From an uncultured bacterium (GTDB taxonomy: Bacteria; Myxococcota_A; Polyangia; Polyangiales; Houyiibacteriaceae), in the NCBI GenBank assembly GCA_937984275.1, contig CALJYC010000267.1, forward strand, positions 1-38,862: DNA of 38,862 nt, written 5' to 3'. Below, piece after piece: positions 18,052 through 26,866 of the stretch (its first letter is position 1; the number at the start of each line of letters is the position of its first letter). Under the pieces are notes generated by a model, which saw only the letters and a program-made list of their open reading frames with translations, was not told the DNA's origin and ran no database searches. The translations under genes and the position numbers were made by a program.

Positions 18052-19662
18052 GTGCGCATCCTTCCGCCGATGTCCGATAAGCCAGCTAAAACCTCCGGCG
18101 GCGAGATCGTCCGCCGTGCGGGCGTGGTGGCCACGGGCACTCTGACGTCGCGAATCCTAGGCGCGGTGCGGGACGCAGTCGTCGCTGCGGTGTTTGCCTT
18201 GGGCGCCACCGATGCGTTCTGGCTCGCCTTCACGATCCCAAATGCACTACGGGTGCTGCTCGGCGAAGGTGCAGTCTCAGCAGCCTTCGTCCCGGTGTTC
18301 ACCGAGGTGCGCGAACGCGAAAGCATGGCGCGCGCCAAACAGTTCTACGGGAACCTGATCGGCGCCATGGCGGTCGTCCTGCTCGTAGTCACGGTGCTGG
18401 GCATTGCGTGCGCCCCCTGGATCGTCAAAGCCTATGCGTGGGGCTTTCAGCGTGACGAAGCCTTGTTTGAAACCACGGTCGCTCTCACGCGACTGCTCTT
18501 TCCCTACATCTTCCTGATGGGGATCTCGGCGCTGATGATGGGCGCCCTGTACGCGAGCAAGCGATTCGCAGCCCCCTCCTTCGCCCCCGCACTACTCAAC
18601 ATCTGCCTCATCGCCGCCGCACTGCTCCTCGCACCGATGCTCGTCGAGCTTGGCTGGCCGGCGATCTTTGCACTCGCCGTCGGCGCCCTTCTCGGCGGCG
18701 TTCTCCAGATCATCGCACAGCTCCCATCGCTGCGAAAAGCGAACCTGATCGTCCGCCCGCGGATCGGCTTCGGCGACATTCACGTACGCAAGTGTGCGCG
18801 TCTCATGGTCCCGTTGCTGGCGGGCCTCGGCGTCTATCAGCTCAACGTGCTCCTCTCTCGACTGTTCGCGTCCTTCCTGCCCACCGGAAGCGTGAGCTAC
18901 CTCTACTACGGCCAGCGCCTGGCTGAGATTCCGCAGGGAATGTTTGCGCTGGCGATCGCCTCCGCCGCCCTTCCCTCGTTGAGTGATGCCGTCGCGAAGG
19001 GCGACGAAGAGGAAGCCAAGCGCCTCTTCCGGCACGCACTTCGCCTTTCGCTGTTCGTCGCGGTGCCGGCGGCCGTCGCCTTGGCGGTGCTGGCGGAGCC
19101 GACGGCCACGGTCTTCTTCGGACGCGGCCGCTACGACGCGGCTGCCATTCATGAAACCACACGATCGTTGGTTTGGCAGGCAGCGGGCATTTGGGCGGTC
19201 GCATCGGTGCGCACCATCGTTCCAATGTTCCACGCACATAACGACACGCGGACCCCAGTCATTGCGAGCGCCTTCAATCTCGTCGCCTTCGTCGCCCTCA
19301 GCCTCGTCCTGATGGGACCGATGCAGCATGCTGGCCTCGCTGCGGCGACGACCGCGGCTGCCACCATCCAGCTCGTCGCACTGCTGTGGCTTCTTCACAA
19401 GAGGTCCGGGGACCTCGGCCTGGCGGAGGTCAACGCGAGCGTCCTTCGCATCGTCGTCGCTAGCGCCGTGATGGGTGCGGTCGTCTGGACGGGAGCCAGC
19501 CTCGGACAATGGAGCAATGGCGGCAATGACCCGCGCAACGTGGCGGTATTTGGCGCGACCGTCGTGATCGGGCTTCTGACGTACCTCGGCGTGGCTGCCG
19601 CCCTCGGCTCACCCGAGCTTCGAGACCTCAAAGCCGCTATTGAGCGCCGCATACGTGCGTGA
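18052..19662 (+). CDS. murJ: Lipid II flippase MurJ (start could be ATG at 18070)
   Basis: GTLTSRILGAVRDAVVAAVFALGATDAFWLAFTIPNALRVLLGEGAVSAAFVPVF is a MurJ/MviN hallmark; about 14 TM segments. Confidence 0.95.
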   Translation: MRILPPMSDKPAKTSGGEIVRRAGVVATGTLTSRILGAVRDAVVAAVFALGATDAFWLAFTIPNALRVLLGEGAVSAAFVPVFTEVRERESMARAKQFYGNLIGAMAVVLLVVTVLGIACAPWIVKAYAWGFQRDEALFETTVALTRLLFPYIFLMGISALMMGALYASKRFAAPSFAPALLNICLIAAALLLAPMLVELGWPAIFALAVGALLGGVLQIIAQLPSLRKANLIVRPRIGFGDIHVRKCARLMVPLLAGLGVYQLNVLLSRLFASFLPTGSVSYLYYGQRLAEIPQGMFALAIASAALPSLSDAVAKGDEEEAKRLFRHALRLSLFVAVPAAVALAVLAEPTATVFFGRGRYDAAAIHETTRSLVWQAAGIWAVASVRTIVPMFHAHNDTRTPVIASAFNLVAFVALSLVLMGPMQHAGLAAATTAAATIQLVALLWLLHKRSGDLGLAEVNASVLRIVVASAVMGAVVWTGASLGQWSNGGNDPRNVAVFGATVVIGLLTYLGVAAALGSPELRDLKAAIERRIRA

Positions 19663-19689
19663 CTTGCCAGGGGCGCTACAACGCCTGCC

Positions 19690-20313
19690 ATGGACGTGCT
19701 CGACGCAGAATTCGTCGCCGGAGCAACCGTGCTCGGACAGTTGCCGGCGCCGACCTTTGCGGAGGTCGCCTTCGCGGGACGATCGAACGTCGGTAAGTCG
19801 AGCCTCATCAACAACCTCGTCCGTCGCAAGAAGCTCGTGCGCACCAGCAGCGCACCGGGTTGCACCCGCGCGATCAACATCTTTCGTGTACGTCTGCGGG
19901 CCAACGACGATGAGGCACATCTCGACTTGGTGGACCTGCCCGGGTACGGCTATGCGCAGCGGAGCAAGGCCGAGCGCAAGTCGTGGGGCCCGCTGATCGA
20001 AGGATTCCTCAGTGAGCGACCGGGGCTGCGGGGTGCGGTGGTCATCGTCGACATTCGGCGGGGGGTGCAAGACGACGACCGTCAGCTCCTGGAGTTCCTC
20101 GAAAGCGTCGGCGTCACACCGATTTTGGTTGCCACCAAGATCGACAAGCTGCCCGCAAGCAAACGAAAGCCGGCAGTCGCGAAGCTTCAGCGTGAGCTCA
20201 GCCACCGCGTGATCCCCTACAGCTCGGTCACCGGAGACGGGCGGGATGCGCTGTGGAAGCGGGTCTTGTCCGTGAGCAGCATCGACCGGCCGGACGAGGC
20301 CGCTCAACCCTGA
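19690..20313 (+). CDS. engB: Ribosome biogenesis GTP-binding protein YihA/YsxC/EngB
   Basis: FAGRSNVGKSSLINNLV, LVDLPGYGYA, ATKIDKL G-motifs. Confidence 0.94.
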   Translation: MDVLDAEFVAGATVLGQLPAPTFAEVAFAGRSNVGKSSLINNLVRRKKLVRTSSAPGCTRAINIFRVRLRANDDEAHLDLVDLPGYGYAQRSKAERKSWGPLIEGFLSERPGLRGAVVIVDIRRGVQDDDRQLLEFLESVGVTPILVATKIDKLPASKRKPAVAKLQRELSHRVIPYSSVTGDGRDALWKRVLSVSSIDRPDEAAQP

Positions 20314-20320
20314 GTGTCCG

Positions 20321-21880
20321 CTACTCGTCGAGATCGAGCTTCAGGTCCTGGCCTGGCTCGCGCAGGCGCAGGTTCGACGGGTCTCCAAGCATCAACGCCG
20401 GGTCGGGGAGATCGGGGTTGGGGTCGGCACCCAATGCTCCCGACCCCATCATCTGCTCGGCGAGGCGCCGGACCTCGGGACGTTTGTCACGCGGCACCAA
20501 CCGTAAAGCCGCGCCAACATGCTCGATCGCCGCCTCGTCATCGCCCGCCTCCTGGAAGATGTGCGCCGCTTGAAGGCGCAGCTGCCAGTTGTCGGGATCG
20601 AGCTCGACCGCGCGTTTCATGTTCCCCGCCGCTGCGATCGGATCACTTCGAGTAAGATGGTACTGGGCCCAAACCGCCCACAGCATGGGCGCATCCGGGG
20701 TGAGTGACTCCGCCGCCTCGAGGTCCAACCGAGCTCGCTCTGGCTCGTCCAGGCCCAAATGAATCGTCGCCAACATGACATGCGCACGGCCATAGCGAGG
20801 CCACTTTTCGATGACCTCCCCAACGACTCGACTGCCCTCACTGAACTGCGCTTCCGCTGCGGCCTGCTGACCATTCATCTCGAGCATCCCCGCTTGGGCT
20901 AGATGAAGCTGCACCAGCTTGAGCTGGCGAGGCCCGTCGGGTCGGAGCTGAGTCGCGCCTTCGAACTCCTTCGCCGCCTGATCGATCGCGCCCGACTCGA
21001 GCAGGACCGTACCGCTCACCGTGCGAAGCGAGGGCGACACCGGATCGAGTAGGAGCGCCGTCTCGATCAGCGGCAGCGGCTTCGCTTCATCGCCCGAGCC
21101 TGCGACGATGCGCATTGCCTCCGTCCCGAGGGCAGCAGCCAACACCTCGGTGTCGCGAAGCACGCGAACCGACGAGACCTTCACCTCGCCGCGACCTCCC
21201 CAAGGATCGAAGTACGCCGAGGGCTGATCCGAAGCGCTCTGCGCGTACACGGCCGTCACGAAGTACCCCAACATGCCGGATGGGTCGGCCGGCGCGCGCG
21301 CACCTTCGAACTCCCACACTTCTGCGACCATCGCGTTCGCCCCGTGCGTCCGGAGAAGTGCGGTCATCGCGGTTGCCAGTTCCAGTGGGTAGAGCTCCAC
21401 GCGCTCTTGATGTGCGTCGATGATCGCAAGCGTCTGGTCAGCGGTCAGGACCTCGCGAGACAGCGGCCGCTCGAGCGACCAGGACGAGGACTCCGCGTGC
21501 AGCCGCGCGGCGATCTCGGCGGCGCCCTCGGGCCACCCCGCGACGTCATCGGGGAGCGTCATCATCGACTCGTACACGCCAACCCGAATCTGGTCGCGCT
21601 CCAGGTACGCCGCGAGCTCACGTGCGTCGAGCGGGCGCAGCGGGGGTGTTTCCTCGAGCGTTACCGTCGTAGACCGATACACCCCGTACCCGATGCCCGC
21701 GGCTACGATGACCAGCGCAACGACGAACAGCCACGGATGGCCCACGGCACCCGGGGGTGCAACCTCCTTCACCAACTCGACACCGCCCCTTCGCATGCAC
21801 TGAGGGCAGCGCGGCTTATTTCCCGGTTCTTCGGGGACGAACTCCTTGTCGCAGTGCGCGCAGAAATACTTCGTGGACAT
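20321..21880 (-). CDS. Zinc-ribbon + TM + TPR protein
   Basis: MSTKYFCAHCDKEFVPEEPGNKPRCPQCMRR (CxxC...CxxC), one TM segment (WLFVVALVIVAAGIGYGVY), C-terminal TPRs. Confidence 0.8.
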   Translation of the reverse strand: MSTKYFCAHCDKEFVPEEPGNKPRCPQCMRRGGVELVKEVAPPGAVGHPWLFVVALVIVAAGIGYGVYRSTTVTLEETPPLRPLDARELAAYLERDQIRVGVYESMMTLPDDVAGWPEGAAEIAARLHAESSSWSLERPLSREVLTADQTLAIIDAHQERVELYPLELATAMTALLRTHGANAMVAEVWEFEGARAPADPSGMLGYFVTAVYAQSASDQPSAYFDPWGGRGEVKVSSVRVLRDTEVLAAALGTEAMRIVAGSGDEAKPLPLIETALLLDPVSPSLRTVSGTVLLESGAIDQAAKEFEGATQLRPDGPRQLKLVQLHLAQAGMLEMNGQQAAAEAQFSEGSRVVGEVIEKWPRYGRAHVMLATIHLGLDEPERARLDLEAAESLTPDAPMLWAVWAQYHLTRSDPIAAAGNMKRAVELDPDNWQLRLQAAHIFQEAGDDEAAIEHVGAALRLVPRDKRPEVRRLAEQMMGSGALGADPNPDLPDPALMLGDPSNLRLREPGQDLKLDLDE

Positions 21881-21897
21881 GGCGCGCGAGCATACGG

Positions 21898-22392
21898 CTA
21901 CGGCGACGGCTCGTCGACCGGCGGGTCGGGCACGAAACCGTTGCCGTGGATCCGAGCGAATGCAAATCCGCACTCCCGGGCGCGGCCCTCACGCCACTCC
22001 CTATCCCAAAGCTCGATGTCGCACTTCACATCGCCAAAGTTAATCTCGAGTTGCGGCTTCGCCTCGCCGGGCTCGGAACGCTCTTTCGAAGTTGATGACA
22101 GTGAGCAACATTCGAGCCCGCGCAGACTTCCAACGAGCTTCGCGTAGTCGTCCTCGGACACGGTGCGGGTGACGCTCATCATCGTGCCGGTCGATGATCT
22201 GGTCGTCGTGATCAGCTCTCGAGCACTATCGAGCACAACGTGCATGCTGCGTCGATCGGGGCTCCGGCTGATCACGCTCCACGAGACGACCACCGTATCC
22301 GGCGGGACCGTCGGCAACGCGACCTCTTTCTTTGGCTCGTTCTGCGAGCAGCTCGACAGCAGCATCGTCACGCAAAGCATCCAATTTCGCAT
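21898..22392 (-). CDS. Putative lipoprotein
   Basis: MRNWMLCVTMLLSSCSQNEPKKE with lipobox LSSC; 164 aa; longer upstream ORF extension lacks support. Confidence 0.65.
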   Translation of the reverse strand: MRNWMLCVTMLLSSCSQNEPKKEVALPTVPPDTVVVSWSVISRSPDRRSMHVVLDSARELITTTRSSTGTMMSVTRTVSEDDYAKLVGSLRGLECCSLSSTSKERSEPGEAKPQLEINFGDVKCDIELWDREWREGRARECGFAFARIHGNGFVPDPPVDEPSP

Positions 22393-22469
22393 TCCACGCA
22401 CTAGATCACGCTTGCCCCGCAAAGTCCACCGCGTGCACCCGACCCCCAGCGCGCCATAATCTCCAACCG

Positions 22470-22781
22470 ATGACCGAAGAGCTCGACTGCCTGTCTTGCG
22501 GGGCGTGCTGCCGGACAGGAACCGACGGGCGCATCTTGATCCCGCCAGAGGACTTGATGCGTTGGCGTCAGATCGGCCGGGATGACATCGCGAAAGCGGT
22601 GCAACCAGGCCACTTTGGAATGGTGGGCTTCGCGACACGGGGGGATGGGTCCTGCGTGCATTTGGGAACCGACCAGAGCCCGAACGCCTGCCGGATTTAC
22701 GAGATTCGAGGAACGACCTGCCGGAAGTTCGAGCGGGGCAGCCCACAATGTCTGGAGTTTCGACGTGAGGCCGGCATCTGA
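22470..22781 (+). CDS. YkgJ-family cysteine cluster protein
   Basis: LDCLSCGACCRTG ... C...C..YE.RGTTCRKFERGSPQC: typical YkgJ CxxCxxCC cluster. Confidence 0.85.
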   Translation: MTEELDCLSCGACCRTGTDGRILIPPEDLMRWRQIGRDDIAKAVQPGHFGMVGFATRGDGSCVHLGTDQSPNACRIYEIRGTTCRKFERGSPQCLEFRREAGI

Positions 22782-22842
22782 CGCTGGCGCTGGCCCGTGA
22801 GGGTATTGCCAGGTGGGCCGACGATCGGGTACCACCTTCTCC

Positions 22843-24078
22843 ATGACTCACCGGGCAAAGCTGTTCGGGGCGCTCGGCCTCGGCGCGTGCTTTGTTGCCC
22901 TGACACTCCGAGCGAGTGCCGACCTCCCCCCCGAAGAAGTGGGTCAGGTGCTGCGGCTTCCGGACACGGTGAGTGACCACTGGCTGTGGGTCCCCGACCG
23001 CGTGTTTCGCCATTCGATCTTGCTCGACGGAGACAGTGGGAAGATGCTGGGCGCCGTCGACAGCGGCGCACAAATCACGCCGAAGCCGCCGCTGTGGGCG
23101 CGCACGCGCAACGAAATTTTCAACGTCGACACGATCTACTCACGCGGCCATCGCGGCGAACGGCATGACTACGTGGTCATCTACGACTCGCGCACCCTCG
23201 CGGTGAAGGGTGAGGTCGAGATTCCGCCGAAGGCAGCCGAGACGAGCACCGGCATCGCGTTGGTCGGCCTGCTCGACGGCGAGCGATTCGTCGCCGTGCT
23301 CAATCAGTCCCCAGGCGCATCCGTCTCTGTCATCGACGTTGAAACGAGACGGGTGGTGGCGGAAGTCCAGACTGCCGGTTGCGCCGCAGTGTTTCCCGCG
23401 GGTCCAACTCGCTTCGGCATGCTGTGCGGCGACGGTACCGCGATCACGGTCCACTTGAAAGACACCGGCGAGCTCGATCGCATCGCACGAAGCGCGCCAT
23501 TCTTCGACGCCGTCGCCGACCCGATCACCGAGAAAGGCGTTCGCGACGGCTCGACTTGGTGGTTCGCCTCCTTCGGCGGGCTCCTCCACCAAGTAGATTT
23601 TGGTGGCGAAAACCCAGCCGCCACCGCACCGTGGCCACTCTTCACCGACGCTGAGCTCAACGACGAATGGCGAATCGGCGGAGCGCAACACCTCGCCTAT
23701 CATCGGGGCACCAAGCGACTCTACTCCGTGGTGCACCAAGGCGGGCCGGGCTCTCACAAGGATCCGGGCACTGAGATTTGGGTCTATGACGTGCCCGCGC
23801 GGAATAAGATCGACGTGATTTCGGCTCCGAATCTCATCGCCGCGTTCCTCGGCCCGCAGGCCGGATTCGATGCCCAAGGCACCTTGGGAAAGATCCTGAA
23901 CTTCTTGGTGCCTAATTCGGGTGTGCACAGCATCGCGGTGACCCAAGACGACCAGCCCCTGCTCTTCATGCGTCACGGAGACCTTGGCGCAGTTGGGGTG
24001 GTCGACGCGATGAGCGGCGAGCATCTCCGGGACATCGAGGAAACCGGGCTGTCCGGCGTGTTATTGGTGGTGCCATGA
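22843..24078 (+). CDS. TTQ amine dehydrogenase heavy chain (MauB/AauB-like)
   Basis: Signal peptide, beta-propeller-like repeats (SVIDVETRRVVAEVQTAGCAAVFPAG), followed by MauE, MauD and MauA homologues. Confidence 0.85.
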   Translation: MTHRAKLFGALGLGACFVALTLRASADLPPEEVGQVLRLPDTVSDHWLWVPDRVFRHSILLDGDSGKMLGAVDSGAQITPKPPLWARTRNEIFNVDTIYSRGHRGERHDYVVIYDSRTLAVKGEVEIPPKAAETSTGIALVGLLDGERFVAVLNQSPGASVSVIDVETRRVVAEVQTAGCAAVFPAGPTRFGMLCGDGTAITVHLKDTGELDRIARSAPFFDAVADPITEKGVRDGSTWWFASFGGLLHQVDFGGENPAATAPWPLFTDAELNDEWRIGGAQHLAYHRGTKRLYSVVHQGGPGSHKDPGTEIWVYDVPARNKIDVISAPNLIAAFLGPQAGFDAQGTLGKILNFLVPNSGVHSIAVTQDDQPLLFMRHGDLGAVGVVDAMSGEHLRDIEETGLSGVLLVVP

Positions 24079-24614
24079 TCGACCCCGTCGTCGAGCTATC
24101 GATTTGCTTCGCGCTGGCGCTCCTCTTTGCTGCGGCCGCCTGGCACAAGGTGTCGGACCGGGTTCGATTTGGAGCCACGGTGGGCGCGTACAGCCTGCTG
24201 CCGCCGTGGCTGGTGTCGCCAGTCGCGCATGTTCTGCCATGGCTGGAGGCATGCATCGCGGTCGGGCTCCTATACCCGCCGACGCGATCGGCCGCCGCGC
24301 TTGCCGTGGTACCGCTGCTGATGCTGTACACCATCGCCATCGCTGCAAACCTCGCCCGCGGGCGACGCGAGATCGACTGCGGATGCTTCGCCTCCTCGGC
24401 GCGTGTTCCGCTAAGCAAGTGGCTCCTCCTGCGTAACGGGATTTTGATCGTCGCCTCCTGCCTGCTCCTCCTCCCGATACGGACGCGAGCGCTGGTGTGG
24501 GTCGACGGAGCAACCATAGTCATGACACTCGCCACGTTGTCTCTCCTCTGGGCATCCGGACAGCGGCTGGCGCAAACCGGCCCAGCGCTCCGCCACTTCG
24601 GAGGCGTCCGATGA
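24075..24614 (+). CDS. mauE: MauE/DoxX-like membrane protein for amine dehydrogenase biogenesis
   Basis: 4-TM protein with AAAAWHKVSD and EIDCGCFA motif; position between heavy chain and MauD. Confidence 0.85.
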   Translation: MIDPVVELSICFALALLFAAAAWHKVSDRVRFGATVGAYSLLPPWLVSPVAHVLPWLEACIAVGLLYPPTRSAAALAVVPLLMLYTIAIAANLARGRREIDCGCFASSARVPLSKWLLLRNGILIVASCLLLLPIRTRALVWVDGATIVMTLATLSLLWASGQRLAQTGPALRHFGGVR

Positions 24615-25210
24615 TCGACGCCCTGCTCATTTCGAACGGCGTCTTGTGGCTCCTGGTCATTGGGCTCGCCCTGACGGTACTCGCCCTCACCCGCCAAGTC
24701 GGATTGCTCCACGAACGCATCTCACCCGTCGGCGCCCTTTCTCCTGAAGCAAAGATCAAAGTCGGCGACCCTGCGCCCGAGCTGGCGTTAATCGACCTCC
24801 ACGATCATCCGGTGCAGATCGGAGGAGCCTCGAAAGACGAGAGCCGGACCCTCTTGTTTTTCCTTTCCCCGACATGCCCGGTCTGCGACACGCTCCTGCC
24901 GACGGTCGAGCGCGTCGCCCGCACGGAAGTGCCGCGCGTCCGGGTCATCCTCGTGAGCGACGGCTTGCCCGACGAACACCGCGCATTCGTGGCCGAGAAA
25001 CGCATCTCTCACTTGCCGTATATCTTGTCGGCGCCCCTCGGCATGACCTATGGGGTGGCGAAGCTCCCCTACGCAGTGCTCATCGACGCAAACGGCATCG
25101 TTGCCGCCCAAGGTTTGGTCAATACGCGCGAACACCTCGAAAGTTTGTTCGAGGCGCAACGACGCGGAGTCGCATCGATCCAGGACTACCTCGAGGAGAA
25201 GGCCAAATGA
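24611..25210 (+). CDS. mauD: MauD thioredoxin-like disulfide protein
   Basis: N-terminal TM anchor, FFLSPTCPVCDTLLP active-site CPVC. Confidence 0.87.
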   Translation: MIDALLISNGVLWLLVIGLALTVLALTRQVGLLHERISPVGALSPEAKIKVGDPAPELALIDLHDHPVQIGGASKDESRTLLFFLSPTCPVCDTLLPTVERVARTEVPRVRVILVSDGLPDEHRAFVAEKRISHLPYILSAPLGMTYGVAKLPYAVLIDANGIVAAQGLVNTREHLESLFEAQRRGVASIQDYLEEKAK

Positions 25211-25746
25211 GTCGGCTCGATCGTTGGTTCGAAGGGATGACACGGCAGTCGGCGCGCCGGGTGTCGCGTCGCAACTGGCTGTCGCGCTTCGGTGGAGTGC
25301 TCGTGGGTGGAGCCGCCCTTCCGCTGCTGCCTGTTGCCCGCGCCGCAGAGAAGCACACCGTCGGCGAGGATGGGGTCAAGGGCCGCGAAGGCGACCCCAG
25401 CCGCTGCGAGTACTGGCGTCACTGCGCCATCGACGGCTTCCTGTGCAGTTGCTGCGGGGGCTCCCACACCGCCTGCCCGCCCGGAACCGAAATGTCCCCA
25501 GTGACCTGGATCGGCACCTGCCGAAACCCAGCGGATGGTAAGGACTACATCATCTCGTACAACGACTGCTGCGGAAAGACGTTCTGCGGCCGCTGCATGT
25601 GCAACCGCAACGAAGGCGAGCGCCCCCTCTACCACTGGTACCGCAACAACGACATCAACTGGTGCGGTGGCGCGCAGGCTCAAACCTACAGCTGCTCGAC
25701 CGCAGTCGTGGTCAAGACCGCCAAAGAGGCGCAGCCGGAGAAATGA
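25207..25746 (+). CDS. Aromatic amine dehydrogenase-like light chain (tryptophan tryptophylquinone subunit)
   Basis: Tat-like SRRNWLSRF leader; CEYWRHCAIDGFLCSCCGGS...WIGTCRNPADGKDYIISYNDCCGKTFCGRCMCN...NDINWC; Trp pair W101/W152, 51 residues apart as in MauA W57/W108. Confidence 0.92.
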   Translation: MSRLDRWFEGMTRQSARRVSRRNWLSRFGGVLVGGAALPLLPVARAAEKHTVGEDGVKGREGDPSRCEYWRHCAIDGFLCSCCGGSHTACPPGTEMSPVTWIGTCRNPADGKDYIISYNDCCGKTFCGRCMCNRNEGERPLYHWYRNNDINWCGGAQAQTYSCSTAVVVKTAKEAQPEK

Positions 25747-26132
25747 AGCTCGCGCTCGGCACGGCCGCATTTCTGCTAATGGCGCACCCCGCTGCTGCAG
25801 ACTCATATGAAGAGCACGACTACACGTTGAACTGCTCGGGCTGCCATCGAACCGACGGTTCCGGATCGAGGGTAGTCCCGTCGCTTCAGGCGATGCCGGA
25901 GCTCAGCGCAAAGGCCGGCGCCCGTGAATACTGGGTGCAAGTGCCGGGCGCGGCGCAAGCGCCGCTTTCCAACGCGCGGCTGGCGGCGTTGATGAACTGG
26001 TTGGTGGAGCGGTTTGTGGGGAAGCGACCGGAGCCTGCGTACACCGCGCAGGAAGTCGGACGACTACGCCGCAACCCGCTAAGGGATCCGATCGCCCGGC
26101 GTACCGAAATCCGCCGAGCGACCCCTCACTGA
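25743..26132 (+). CDS. Small secreted monohaem c-type cytochrome
   Basis: Signal peptide then LNCSGCHRTDGSG (CxxCH); ATGA overlap with light-chain gene. Confidence 0.8.
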   Translation: MKLALGTAAFLLMAHPAAADSYEEHDYTLNCSGCHRTDGSGSRVVPSLQAMPELSAKAGAREYWVQVPGAAQAPLSNARLAALMNWLVERFVGKRPEPAYTAQEVGRLRRNPLRDPIARRTEIRRATPH

Positions 26133-26134
26133 CA

Positions 26135-26176
26135 CCCCGTAAAGTCGACGCTCTGCGTCGTCCACGGGGCTTCGCT
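26135..26176 (+). repeat. REP-like hairpin element, copy 1
   Basis: CCCCGTaaagtCGACGCtctGCGTCGtccACGGGGcttcgct; identical 42-nt unit at 26775-26816. Confidence 0.9.
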
Positions 26177-26185
26177 GGCACCTAG

Positions 26186-26214
26186 CCCCGTGGCGACGAA
26201 GTCGCTCTACGGGG
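26186..26214 (-). repeat. Diverged inverted relative of the CCCCGT hairpin
   Basis: CCCCGTgGCGACgaaGTCGCtctACGGGG, resembling the reverse complement of copy 1. Confidence 0.65.
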
Positions 26215-26274
26215 TGACGCCGCTGGGCGTGGTATTTGCTCGGGTGGGGTGCGGCGGCCTAATATGAAAAGATA

Positions 26275-26772
26275 ATGTTCAGCGCAGATGATCTCCTCGG
26301 GGACGACCCGCGGCGCGAGTTCGAGCGACTGCTCGTGACGCGCTGCCGCGCAGGAGGTGCTTTCGCGCTGATGCTGGTCGACCTCGACGGCTTCACCGAC
26401 GTGAGCGCGCGCTTCGGGGCGCCCACGGCGGACCTCCTCCTCTACGAAGTCGCCTCACGCCTTCGCGAGATGTTGAGCGAACATGATGCCGTCATGCGTA
26501 GCGGCCACGGTGAGTTCGCGATCTTCGTCCGAGGCATGGAACGGGTACAGAACGCCGAGCGGCTCGCCAACGAGCTGATCGAAAGGGTGGAGCGCCCACT
26601 GACAGTTTCGGGCACCCGCTTCCGTCTCAGCGCAAGCATCGGCATCACGCTATCCCCGCGGCAGAGCGGGGAGTGGCGGCTACTACTGCAGGACGCAGAC
26701 GAGGCCGTCTACGACGCAAAGAAGCAGGGCCGCGGGCATATCAGCATAAGCTCCGCCCCCCCGAAACGCTGA
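26275..26772 (+). CDS. GGDEF-domain protein with degenerate signature (GHGEF)
   Basis: ALMLVDLDGFTDVSARFG...VMRSGHGEFAIF...LSASIGITL...ADEAVYDAKKQGRGHI. Confidence 0.87.
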   Translation: MFSADDLLGDDPRREFERLLVTRCRAGGAFALMLVDLDGFTDVSARFGAPTADLLLYEVASRLREMLSEHDAVMRSGHGEFAIFVRGMERVQNAERLANELIERVERPLTVSGTRFRLSASIGITLSPRQSGEWRLLLQDADEAVYDAKKQGRGHISISSAPPKR

Positions 26773-26774
26773 CG

Positions 26775-26816
26775 CCCCGTAAAGTCGACGCTCTGCGTCG
26801 TCCACGGGGCTTCGCT
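26775..26816 (+). repeat. REP-like hairpin element, copy 2
   Basis: Identical 42 nt to 26135-26176, again starting 2 nt after a stop codon. Confidence 0.9.
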
Positions 26817-26845
26817 CGCACATGAGCGAGTCCATCTCACCTTTG

Positions 26846-26866
26846 AAAAGGGGTCTGACCCCTTTT
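26846..26866 (-). repeat. Palindrome AAAAGGGGTCTGACCCCTTTT (copy A)
   Basis: Perfect 10-bp inverted repeat; related copies at 37507 and 38137; flanks match copy B in reverse orientation. Confidence 0.88.

Noticed and set aside
18592-19509. 305-aa minus-strand ORF antisense to murJ
   Set aside because: Low-complexity Arg/Asp/Gly-rich translation, no domain; antisense to a conserved gene.
22393-23073. N-terminal extension of the 21898..23073 minus ORF
   Set aside because: Overlaps the YkgJ and heavy-chain genes; the lipoprotein signal at MRNWMLCVTMLLSSC gives a natural start at 22392.
26135-26816. CRISPR-like array from the repeated 42-mer
   Set aside because: Only two exact copies 640 bp apart separated by a coding gene; no regular spacers and no cas genes.
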